DNA from: Methylobacter sp. BlB1
GTDB lineage: Bacteria; Pseudomonadota; Gammaproteobacteria; Methylococcales; Methylomonadaceae
Direction of reading: 5' to 3'
DNA: 35,709 bases
Assembly (NCBI RefSeq): GCF_015476545.1
Contig: NZ_JADMKV010000050.1
Location: forward strand, 1 to 35,709
Below, piece by piece: positions 25,765 to 33,176 of the stretch. A program made the translations under genes and the position numbers. Numbering within the stretch: position 1 is the stretch's first letter; every line of letters starts with the position of its first letter. The notes under the pieces were generated by a model. The model saw nothing but the letters and a program-made list of their open reading frames with translations. It did not search any database and was not told the origin of the DNA.

Positions 25765-28147
25765 CACTTTCGTCTTGGTAAAGTGCCTGCTCAAGCTCGC
25801 TTAATGCCTGGGTGAATTTTTCCGGCCCGCCAAATATGCCTCGGCGTATTTGGGTTTTGGTGCCGTATTGGTCAAAAGGCGGTAATTCTAATATTTTTGG
25901 GTCTTCGATGTCTGCAATTCCGTGATCCGCATATTTTTCGAGCAAGGATTCGAGCACGGCACGGGCTTGATCGCCGTATTTGCCGAAATAATTCCGTTTT
26001 TGCACCCTATTGGCGCGTTCCTGACGGGTCAGCGGCTTTTGATCAAAAGCGATATGTGCGACTAGGTCGAAAACATCAAAGTCATCGCTCTTGGGTACGG
26101 CTTCTTTTATCAAATCAATGGGTATTCCCTGGTCTTCCAGTTCCTGTAATATTTTTTGCTTGCGATCGGTTTCACTCCAGCGTTTGAGAAAATCCTTGAG
26201 CGAGCCGAATTCTTCCTTGAGCTTTCGCCGTGAATAGTCGCGAAGGTCTTCGGTGATGAGTTTGCCATCAGCATCCAGATAACGGGTTTGTACGACACCT
26301 TCGCCCACTTCAACATCATCGATATAGTACTTGATACGGCCTTCACCCGGCTCGCCTTCTTCACCGCCCGATTCGTATGGCGGCTCGGGCTCATTAATAT
26401 TATTCATTTCTTCCGTGATCATGTCATCCGGCGGAACGATGGGGTCTTCTTCCTTGGGTTCGTATATCACCACAGGCTCGCCATCGAAGTCCGGGTCCGC
26501 GAATAAACGCGTCGCGCCCTTGAAATCCATGATGGTAAAGTACAACTTGTTATAGTCTTCACGCAGGCGGGTGCCGCGACCGACGATTTGCTTAAACTCG
26601 GTCATGGAGTTGATGTTCTGATCCAGCACAATCAGCTTGCAGGTTTTGGCGTCCACCCCTGTGGTCAGTAATTTTGAGGTGGTTGCAATGACGGGGAACT
26701 TTTCATCATTGTCGATAAAATAGGACAGTTGCGCTTTGCCTTCCGAGTCATCACCGGTAATCCGCATCACGTATTTGCGATTGCTTGCGGCTTCGGGAAT
26801 CAGTTTTACCAGTTCTTGCCGCATTCTTTCGGCATGGTCCTGGTCATCACAGAATACGATGGTCTTCGCATAGGGGTCGGTTTCACTTAAATATTCCCAG
26901 ACTTTTCTCGCTACGAAGCGGGTTCGTTTTTCCAGAACCAAATTCCGGTCGAAATCCTTGGTGTTGTATTCCCGCTGGGGGATTAAATTTCCTGCTTTGT
27001 CGACTTTACCTTTTTCGGGCGTATAGCCTGCCGCGTCTTTATCGCTAACTATGCGAATGACTTTATACGGCGCAAGGAAACCGTCCTGGATGCCTTGTTT
27101 GAGTGAATAGGTATAAATGGGATCCCCGAAATAGCGGCTATTCGATATGTCTTTCGTTTCTCTTGGCGTCGCGGTTAATCCCAGGTGTGTGGCGGCTTTG
27201 AAATAGTCCAGAACTTCGTGCCACGCGGAATCCTCATCAGCGCTTCCCCGATGGCACTCGTCAATCACAACCAGATCAAAGAAGTCTTCCGGGAACTGGC
27301 GATAGATCTTTTTCCACTCTTCCTTTCCCGTCACTGCCTGATATAAGCACAGGTAAATTTCGTAATTTTTTTTGACTTCGCGATTGGTGATCTTATGCAT
27401 GACTTCGCCAAATGGCGAAAAGTCTTGTTGCATGGTTTGGTCAACGAGAATATTTCTATCCGCAAGAAACAAAATACGTTTTTTCTTTTTGGCTTTCCAT
27501 AGCCGCCAAATAATCTGAAATGCCGTATAGGTTTTGCCTGTGCCAGTGGCCATGACGAGCAATATGCGATCTTGTCCATTGGCTATGGCTTCGATCGTTC
27601 TATTGATGGCTACTCGCTGGTAATAACGCGGTGCCTTGCCCGTGCCATCGCTATAATAGGGCTGTTCGATTAACTGGAGTGATTCCTCGGTCGTTAGTCC
27701 CTTCCATTGCAGATATAGAGGCCACAGCTGATCGAGGCTTGGAAATTCCTTCAGACTCAGTTCGCGCTCGGTTGGCTTGGTCAGGCCCGTGCTGTCGTGG
27801 AGCAAAAAGCCATCGCCATTGGAACTTATGGAAAATGGCACATCCAGCATCTCGGCATAGTCCAGGGCCTGTTGCATACCCTGGCCGACTTTGAATTTGT
27901 TTTGTTTCGCTTCAACGACCGCGATCGGCACATTAGGTCGAGCATAAAGGACATAGTCCGCGCGTTTTGGGCCCCCTTTAGCATCAGGATTTTTGATACG
28001 AGCGGCCAATTTGCCACGGACCATCACACGGCCGTCTGTCAGTTTTACTTCTTCTCGAAACTGAGACTGCTGCCAGCCCGCCTCCAGAATGGCGGGAGTG
28101 ATGAATTTGGTGCAGATGTCGCGTTCGCTGAGTTTCTTTTTATCCAT
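25760..28147 (-). CDS. hsdR: Type I restriction endonuclease subunit HsdR (EcoEI-like)
   Basis: 795 residues, in the EcoEI/type IB size range. The N-terminal nuclease domain carries a PD-(D/E)xK-type site: Asp64 in ADYVLY and Glu79-Ala-Lys81 in VVEAKQNKF. The translocase has Walker A MATGTGKT (199-206), DECHRGS near 295 and TATPRE near 327 (motifs I-III), and IVGRGTRLRED near the end of the helicase core. The EcoEI-type C-terminal domain follows. It translocates DNA on unmethylated sites and cuts it. The stop codon TAG comes from the inverted-repeat arm, so the original C terminus may have been altered by a few residues. The ATG lacks a clear ribosome site. Start chosen because MDKKKLSERDICTKFITPAI matches the family's usual beginning. 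Confidence 0.95.
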   Translation of the reverse strand: MDKKKLSERDICTKFITPAILEAGWQQSQFREEVKLTDGRVMVRGKLAARIKNPDAKGGPKRADYVLYARPNVPIAVVEAKQNKFKVGQGMQQALDYAEMLDVPFSISSNGDGFLLHDSTGLTKPTERELSLKEFPSLDQLWPLYLQWKGLTTEESLQLIEQPYYSDGTGKAPRYYQRVAINRTIEAIANGQDRILLVMATGTGKTYTAFQIIWRLWKAKKKKRILFLADRNILVDQTMQQDFSPFGEVMHKITNREVKKNYEIYLCLYQAVTGKEEWKKIYRQFPEDFFDLVVIDECHRGSADEDSAWHEVLDYFKAATHLGLTATPRETKDISNSRYFGDPIYTYSLKQGIQDGFLAPYKVIRIVSDKDAAGYTPEKGKVDKAGNLIPQREYNTKDFDRNLVLEKRTRFVARKVWEYLSETDPYAKTIVFCDDQDHAERMRQELVKLIPEAASNRKYVMRITGDDSEGKAQLSYFIDNDEKFPVIATTSKLLTTGVDAKTCKLIVLDQNINSMTEFKQIVGRGTRLREDYNKLYFTIMDFKGATRLFADPDFDGEPVVIYEPKEEDPIVPPDDMITEEMNNINEPEPPYESGGEEGEPGEGRIKYYIDDVEVGEGVVQTRYLDADGKLITEDLRDYSRRKLKEEFGSLKDFLKRWSETDRKQKILQELEDQGIPIDLIKEAVPKSDDFDVFDLVAHIAFDQKPLTRQERANRVQKRNYFGKYGDQARAVLESLLEKYADHGIADIEDPKILELPPFDQYGTKTQIRRGIFGGPEKFTQALSELEQALYQDESA

Positions 28148-28438
28148 GAGGCGACATTCTGTTAATAATAGAGATTGGGGGGGATTTATCCTGAATCACT
28201 CAACCGGCCTGAAGCAGTTTTTGGTCGATCCCTGCTCTGGCTTGTTGTTCCGGTGTTGGCTGATTGCTTTCCATAGAATTCATTCCATGAATAGATTTGA
28301 TACCGGACCGATTATAGCTGTTAACGTTGGCTTTGTAATCCGTGTAAACGGTCACTGTCATTAAGTTAATAAATAATATATTTTAAATCAAAATAGATAT
28401 CTGTAGGTCTGATTTACCCTGAAGGGCACAAGAGCGTA

Positions 28439-28526
28439 GCGTAACCCAACCGGTTTCTGGAAAGGACTGTCAGCGCTGTTGCTGTTTGCCAATCTGGCTT
28501 TGCTGTATTTACTGATGGGGCAGATG
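28439..28526 (+). pseudogene. 88-bp direct repeat, right copy (kinase C-terminal remnant)
   Basis: Near-copy of 18944-19031, keeping the reading frame NPTGFWKGLSALLLFANLAL and onward. The stop codon position reads CAG instead of TAG, so the frame continues about 20 codons further. There is no start or catalytic domain, so it is a fragment. Its left end is fused to REP-like sequence. It marks the right edge of the island holding the restriction and Septu-like genes. Confidence 0.85.
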
Positions 28527-28534
28527 CACAGTCG

Positions 28535-28564
28535 TGCAGGCTGGGTTGATAAAGCCAGCCTGCA
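28535..28564. terminator. Hairpin between kinase remnant and esterase gene
   Basis: A 10-bp perfect stem (TGCAGGCTGG at 28535-28544 with its complement at 28555-28564) and a 10-nt loop. It lies 19 bp beyond the 3' end of the esterase gene and could stop transcription from both sides. No T-run on either strand. Confidence 0.5.
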
Positions 28565-28583
28565 ACGTTCCAACCCGGTGAAA

Positions 28584-29474
28584 CTATCGCTGCCGACGGC
28601 CCGATGAAGCAAAAAAATCGATGAGCGTGCCGTTAATAGCCGGCCACTGCGCATGCAGTTTATCGCCTTCGCAGTACCAGGTTTTAACATCGTTGGCACA
28701 GCCGGAATAGCCGAAACAACCGTTGACCAGCTTTTCCGGGATCGGGTCGCATTTATTGCAGGCCGCCCACCACCCCGACGACTCGAGACCATAGCCGGGA
28801 AACAGGTGATCGTTGGCGCTGTGCATGATCATGACCGGCAGCGGTTTCGGGCATTGGCGGTCGCGCAGGTCCTGGTAACTGATGCCGGCGGCGCTGGGGG
28901 CTATGGCGCCAGGAATGTGCCGGGTTCCGGCCATGAATGCCAAAGCCATCGCCGCAGTGCCGCCGTCGGAATGGCCGGTAATAAAAATCCGCTTTTCATC
29001 GATGCACCACTTTTCGGCCACCCGCTTGGGAATAGTGCCCAGGTCAATGGTTGTGGTAGGCGACAATTCCGGATGGTCCGCATAGGCGACGATGAAGCCG
29101 GCTGTTGTTGCCGGAAGCGTCAGGCCCGTGGTCTTTTCGGTTTTGGCCCGGTTAGAGCCGGCCGGCGACAAGACCAGCAACAGCGGGTGGGCAATGGACG
29201 GATCGTAATTGAGCGGCGTGCGGACGTTGTATTTGATCCCATCCTGGGTTGATTCGCCATGGCTGGCGCCGGCTTCGCCGGCCAGCAGATCCGGTTGGCA
29301 GCGGCCCTGGACCGATTCGGGCCGGTAAGAGGCCGTGCCCATTTGGGCAAAGTCGCCGCTATTGTCCATAAGCAACAACACGAAAGCCAGCAAAACCGGC
29401 AACAGAAATAACATCGCCAGCCATTTGTTACGCGAAGTCAGATAAGGCTTTAAGCGGGAAAAATTGATCATCAT
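28584..29474 (-). CDS. PHB depolymerase-family (LpqC-like) alpha/beta-hydrolase esterase
   Basis: A 296-residue protein. An N-terminal hydrophobic segment (about residues 18-36, LAMLFLLPVLLAFVLLLMD) acts as signal anchor, so the enzyme domain is periplasmic. The serine nucleophile is in GHSDGG (typical GxSxG), with the oxyanion region LLLVLSPAGSN upstream and a likely catalytic Asp/His pair in MHSANDHLFPG and further on. Several Cys (CNKCDP, CFGYSGC, WYCEG) suggest disulfides. Relatives hydrolyse polyhydroxyalkanoate or feruloyl-type esters; the substrate is open. CGGAG lies 5 nt before the ATG. It is the third gene of a probable operon with the exported protein and EthD-like genes. Confidence 0.87.
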   Translation of the reverse strand: MMINFSRLKPYLTSRNKWLAMLFLLPVLLAFVLLLMDNSGDFAQMGTASYRPESVQGRCQPDLLAGEAGASHGESTQDGIKYNVRTPLNYDPSIAHPLLLVLSPAGSNRAKTEKTTGLTLPATTAGFIVAYADHPELSPTTTIDLGTIPKRVAEKWCIDEKRIFITGHSDGGTAAMALAFMAGTRHIPGAIAPSAAGISYQDLRDRQCPKPLPVMIMHSANDHLFPGYGLESSGWWAACNKCDPIPEKLVNGCFGYSGCANDVKTWYCEGDKLHAQWPAINGTLIDFFASSGRRQR

Positions 29475-29526
29475 GGGTCTCCGGGAAGTTGCATCGTCTA
29501 TCGGGTTCAGGACGGCGCTTTGGCTG

Positions 29527-30123
29527 TCATGCTCTCGACTTTTCCTTCATCAGGACGAATCCGATCAGCAAACAGATAACCAACAACAGGCCCAGGGTGG
29601 TCGCCAGCAGCGGACTGAAGCTTTTCTGGTCGGCGTCTTCGATACCCACCGAGAATGGAATATGGGTGTCGAGGCGTTTGTCCTTATCGACGATGGCGAT
29701 ATGCGCCAGATAATTGCCCGCTCCGTATTGGCGGAAATCGACCACGCCATTTGTGGTGCCGGTTTTTATTTTTTGCGGTTCCTGATAAAAAATCCGAGTG
29801 CCTTCCGGTTCCTTGGTAATCTCGAATTCGACGCTGAAATTGCGCAGTTGCTTGCCCTCGTAATCAAAAACCAGATGAGTCTCACCGAGTTGCGGAATCG
29901 CCTTGCAATACTCCCTGTTGCCTGACAATGCCGGCGTATAGGCGGTGAAATGCACGCGTTCGAGGCCCACGCGGATATTGCAGGCATCGATTTCATCGGC
30001 GGCGCCGCGATGGGCCTGCGCTGCGAAGGGGACGCCGGCCAGCAGAAAAAAAAGCAACATCAACCGTATATCATAATTGCGGCGGCAGTGCCGCCGATTG
30101 CCTGGAGTATGGTGTTGGTTCAT
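29527..30123 (-). CDS. Exported single-span membrane protein of unknown function
   Basis: A 198-residue protein I cannot assign. The ATG at 30123 has CAGGAG 6 nt upstream. A Sec signal (LMLLFFLLAGVPFAAQA) is followed by a beta-rich periplasmic domain of about 125 residues with two Cys (DACNIRVG and EYCKAIP), which could pair. A C-terminal transmembrane helix (LLATTLGLLLVICLLIGFVL) is followed by a short basic cytoplasmic tail (MKEKSRA), giving type I topology. The mid-region (TTNGVVDFRQYGAGNYLAHI) resembles Ig-like or YtkA-like folds by eye only. Located between the EthD-like gene (18 bp) and the esterase (52 bp). Confidence 0.78.
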   Translation of the reverse strand: MNQHHTPGNRRHCRRNYDIRLMLLFFLLAGVPFAAQAHRGAADEIDACNIRVGLERVHFTAYTPALSGNREYCKAIPQLGETHLVFDYEGKQLRNFSVEFEITKEPEGTRIFYQEPQKIKTGTTNGVVDFRQYGAGNYLAHIAIVDKDKRLDTHIPFSVGIEDADQKSFSPLLATTLGLLLVICLLIGFVLMKEKSRA

Positions 30124-30141
30124 AGAAACTCCTGCCGTGCC

Positions 30142-30471
30142 TTATTGGAAATCGAAGGTTTCGACTTCGGAAATCAGAAATAAAGGCGCGCCGCCGCTGG
30201 AAATTTCCATGGCATGGCTGGCCGTTTCCTGGCCGCCTTCGGAATGCAGGCAGGCCTCAAGCTCGGCCATCGACGGAAAATACACTTCGGCGATACGATG
30301 AAAAGGAGCCGGCGCATTACCCGCGGTTGAAGTAATCAGTGAGGCGACGAAGCGGGTTTTGCCGGCCAGTTTTTCGACAGCCATCGGCACATGCTCTTCC
30401 GTATAGCGCCGTTCGAACAAGGCCCGGTCGACAGGCACCGGGTACATCACAATCAATTTTGCAGCTTTCAT
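30142..30471 (-). CDS. EthD family protein (dimeric ferredoxin-like fold)
   Basis: 109 residues, normal for the family. It begins KLIVMYPVPVDRALFERRY with the EthD pattern of a strand, then YTEEHVPMAVEKLAG containing the conserved His of the xxHxP motif. It ends IAEVYFPSMAELEACLHSEG, the usual second half. Members are small cytoplasmic dimers linked to degradation of ethers or to polyketide chemistry, most with unknown activity. First gene after the divergent LysR promoter region, so the LysR protein probably controls it together with the two downstream genes. Confidence 0.85.
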   Translation of the reverse strand: MKAAKLIVMYPVPVDRALFERRYTEEHVPMAVEKLAGKTRFVASLITSTAGNAPAPFHRIAEVYFPSMAELEACLHSEGGQETASHAMEISSGGAPLFLISEVETFDFQ

Positions 30472-30489
30472 AGCTTTCTCATATAGTTG

Positions 30490-30569
30490 TTGACAGGTTG
30501 GGCTATGTAAAACCTATTGATAGGGTTTGTAAAATACTGGCTTTCTATGGAACAATAGGTTTTTCCTAT
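30490..30569. promoter_or_regulatory. Divergent LysR/EthD control region with two dyads
   Basis: The 116-bp gap between divergent genes has an imperfect dyad AAACCTAT-TG-ATAGGGTTT (30510-30528) and a perfect one ATAGG-TTTTT-CCTAT (30555-30569), both built on the same CCTAT/ATAGG half-site. A consensus -35 TTGACA lies at 30490-30495 on the plus strand. Such paired dyads next to a divergent LysR gene are typical regulator binding and activation sites. Confidence 0.6.
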
Positions 30570-30587
30570 CTATGAGATGGTCTAATC

Positions 30588-31463
30588 ATGGAAATGCATC
30601 AGATTCGCTACTTCCTGGCGGTGTGCGCCCAAGGCACTTTCACTCGCGCCGCGCAATCCGCCTATATTTCCCAGCCCTCCTTGACGCAGGCGATCAAAAA
30701 ACTGGAAGAGGAACTGGGCGGTGAGTTGTTCAGCCGGGATAGAGCCGGTTGCCGGCTGACTGACCTGGGGCGTTTGGTTGAGCCCAATCTCCGGCAGATT
30801 TTTCGTGAAGCCCAGGCGATCAAAGCCGAGGCCATACGCTTTACCCGCTTGAACACCGTTCCTTTGCGGGTTGGCATGATGGCCACCATCAGCTCGCATC
30901 GCTTGAGTGCCGTTTTTGCCGACTACCAGCAGGCTTATCCCCGCATCGAGCTGGAATTGATCGTCGACAGCGAAAGCAGCTTACTGACCCAATTGGATGC
31001 CGGCTATCTGGATCTGGTGATTAGCGCGCCGACAGACTTACAGGAAGGCGCCTATCAATTTCTGCCGCTTTACGAGGAACGCTATGTCGTCGCCTTCAGC
31101 GCCAGGCATCGCTTCAATCAATCGCAGCGTATCGATTTAAAAGCCATTCAATCAGAACCCTATCTGGACCGGCTCAACTGCGAACTGCGCGACAAGCTCA
31201 AAAGCGTTTGTCAGGACAGGCACATCGATCTTTACCCCACCTACCGCAGCAATAGCGAGGAATGGATACTGAACATGGTAAAGGCCGGGATCGGCGTCGC
31301 GCTGCTGCCGGAATTCACCGTGCCGAAGGATGCGGAGCATGTGAAATTCCGCTACTTGACCGATCCGGAAATCAGCCGCACTATCCAGGCGATTTATCAA
31401 ACGCGGGTTTCGCCTAAATCCGAGCTTCAGGACTTGCTGGCCAAATTGAAAATGGGGTTGTAG
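30588..31463 (+). CDS. LysR family transcriptional regulator
   Basis: 291 residues. The N-terminal winged HTH (MHQIRYFLAVCAQGTFTRAA, then SQPSLTQAIKKLEEELGGEL) is the standard LysR DNA-binding domain. The effector-binding domain (about 92-291) has two alpha/beta subdomains, and AGIGVALLPEF is the typical hinge-adjacent motif. It is divergent from the EthD-exported protein-esterase genes with shared dyads in between, the usual layout for a LysR regulator and its target operon. Ligand unknown. The gene end is intact, but decayed OsmC sequence begins immediately after its stop codon. Confidence 0.95.
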   Translation: MEMHQIRYFLAVCAQGTFTRAAQSAYISQPSLTQAIKKLEEELGGELFSRDRAGCRLTDLGRLVEPNLRQIFREAQAIKAEAIRFTRLNTVPLRVGMMATISSHRLSAVFADYQQAYPRIELELIVDSESSLLTQLDAGYLDLVISAPTDLQEGAYQFLPLYEERYVVAFSARHRFNQSQRIDLKAIQSEPYLDRLNCELRDKLKSVCQDRHIDLYPTYRSNSEEWILNMVKAGIGVALLPEFTVPKDAEHVKFRYLTDPEISRTIQAIYQTRVSPKSELQDLLAKLKMGL

Positions 31464-31464
31464 T

Positions 31465-31734
31465 GGAGAAACCAAACTATCAGCGACGGTACGGATGGAA
31501 CTCAAGAAAGTGGAATCCGGATATGAAGGCGCCCAGGACCTTCGCGGCTTTTTGGGCATATCGGAGGAGGTTCCCGTCGGTTATAAGAATATCCGGGTGT
31601 ACTTCAAAATCGAGGCCGATGATTCCGAGAATCAGAAGGAGGAGCTCATCAGGATGGCTCAGAAATATTCCCCGGTTTTCAATAGCCTTGCAAAGCTGAT
31701 ACCGATTTCCGTTCAACTCGACAACCAAACCACC
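31465..31734 (+). pseudogene. OsmC family peroxiredoxin-like protein, N-terminally truncated remnant
   Basis: The frame starting right after the LysR stop reads SATVRMELKKVESGYEG, then FLGISEEVPVGYKNIRVYF and KYSPVFNSLAKLIPISVQL. This matches the C-terminal half of an OsmC-type thiol peroxidase, including the SPV motif. The N-terminal half with the first redox Cys is missing, and the motif around the second normally has Cys. The frame then runs into sequence from a different gene (DUF2254). An internal ATG at 31495 could start a 106-residue hybrid, but it would lack the active site. Most likely deletion debris. Confidence 0.75.
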
Positions 31735-32716
31735 TTTGTCTACTGTTTGTCTTGCGGACGGTGCGGTCGGAACACTCGGTCGAGGCATCCCGCTTCGTAC
31801 CGTATCTGCCGGTGAACATCGGCATGCTGCTGGAGCTTGCGTCGCTTGCGGTCCTGATCTATTTCATTCATCATGTTTCGCAAGGCATTCAGGCCGAAAA
31901 TCTCATCGCGGATGTGGGCGCGGAATTTCAAAAACCGCTGCCTGTTCTATTTCCCGAACGCATCGGGCTGCCGCAAGGCAACGTACGAAACCATGCCGTT
32001 TACCCGACGAAAGCCAATGGCAGGCAGCGCATGTCGTGATATCGGCCGCCAACGGCTATCTTCAGGGCATGGGCAATGAACAATTGATGCGGCTGGCGAT
32101 CCGGCACGATCTGATGCTGAAACTGGAAAAACGCCCCGGTGCTTTTGTGACGCACGCCGAGCCTTTGCTGCGCGTGAAGCCGCGTTCGAACGTCAATCAT
32201 GATTTAGAGCTCGATTTGCGCGCCTGCTTCAGCCAAGGCCCGCACCGCACTCCCCACCAGAACGCGCTGTACATAGTGCAGCAACTGGTCGAAATCGCGC
32301 TCCATGCACTTTCGCCGGGCATCAACGAACCCTTCACCGCTCTGACCTGCATCGACTGGCTGGGCGCATCGCTGTGCGGCGTGGCAAGACGTGAACTGCC
32401 AACAACGTTGCGTCAGGACGAAGACGGACAGTTACGCGTAATTGCCTGTACGCTCGATTTCGAGGAACTGGCGCACGCCGCCTTCGACCAGATCCGTTAT
32501 TACGGCGCCGACAATACTGATGTGATGCCGCATCTTCTCGAAATCATCGCCAAAATTGCGCCTGATCTGCATCGCGATCAAGACCGCGCCGTGCTGGTAC
32601 GGCATGCCCGGCTCATCGGCGAAGACGCCTCGCAAATCGCCAACGAAACCGACCGGCGGCGCGTGGCCGACTGCCTGCAGAGAACGTTGCGCGCTCTGAG
32701 CCGGAACGATACCTGA
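31725..32716 (+). pseudogene. DUF2254 membrane protein, 5'-truncated and frameshifted
   Basis: Pieces of a DUF2254 protein occur in three frames: TTFVYCL in the OsmC frame, then LRTVRSEHSVEASRFVPYL and ASLAVLIYFIHHVSQGIQAE from 31752, then AAHVVISAANGYLQGMGNEQ to the end at 32716 in a third frame. This implies frameshifts near 31750 and between about 31975 and 32010. The N-terminal membrane helices are missing altogether. The C-terminal part (SPGINEPFTALTCIDWLGAS) is well kept, so decay may be recent. A start at 31736 gives a 326-residue open frame, but its first 90 residues are out of frame and not family-like. Confidence 0.78.
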
Positions 32717-33012
32717 AGTTGTGATTTTCCTTATAAGCATGCCACATAATCTATGATTATCTACGGATGATCAAGAGCCGCTTTAAGACGAGACTGTCTA
32801 TAGGCCCTATAAACTATTAGCTAAGGCAGACAGTAATAGCACGAATAGCAATCCGATCCGAAATATGAACAATAGTGCCTTGGCAGCTGAAATCTGGCCT
32901 GGCTCATCAAGATCAATAACCAGCCTCTTTACCAGGACTGCACGCTACATCCATTTGCTATATAGGATGTGTCTGGCCCCATGTGATTTCGCTAGTTGGT
33001 GAACTCCATAAA
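32717..33012. other. Intergenic region, nothing recognised
   Basis: About 300 bp between the DUF2254 remnant and the small frame before the metalloprotease. No hairpin, repeat or convincing promoter seen. Confidence 0.4.
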
Positions 33013-33159
33013 ATGGAGAATAAGCGCCAACTGAGCACAGAAGAAAAGACCATGCATGGGGCGGTATTTATTTCCCTCGAAGAAGAGGCTCAGCGCAAGC
33101 CAGGCGCGCCCTATCATGACGCTCAACTTGGTTTGGCAAGAACAAACACCATTTATTAA
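33013..33159 (+). CDS. Possible 48-residue small protein upstream of the metalloprotease
   Basis: An ATG frame of 48 codons (beginning MENKRQLSTEEKTMHGAVFI) ends 17 bp before the metalloprotease start. A GGTGAA lies about 9 nt upstream. It is hydrophilic, with no signal or domain. It could be a real leader or small protein co-transcribed with the protease, or chance. Low confidence. Confidence 0.3.
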   Translation: MENKRQLSTEEKTMHGAVFISLEEEAQRKPGAPYHDAQLGLARTNTIY

Positions 33160-33176
33160 AAATGGAGGTCAATACA

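Larger units (their letters stand above)
28148..28583. other. Right boundary of the defence island: hsdR upstream region, REP-like fragment and kinase 3' remnant
   Basis: 436 bp without an intact gene. 28148-28400 should hold the hsdR promoter, though no good hexamers stand out. About 28403-28447 resembles half of the REP-type repeat at 25687-25764. It runs directly into the 88-bp kinase remnant (28439-28526), followed by a hairpin. Confidence 0.6.

Noticed and set aside
19029-28440. Integrase or transposase within the island
   Set aside because: Every sizeable frame in the region is explained by the five defence genes.
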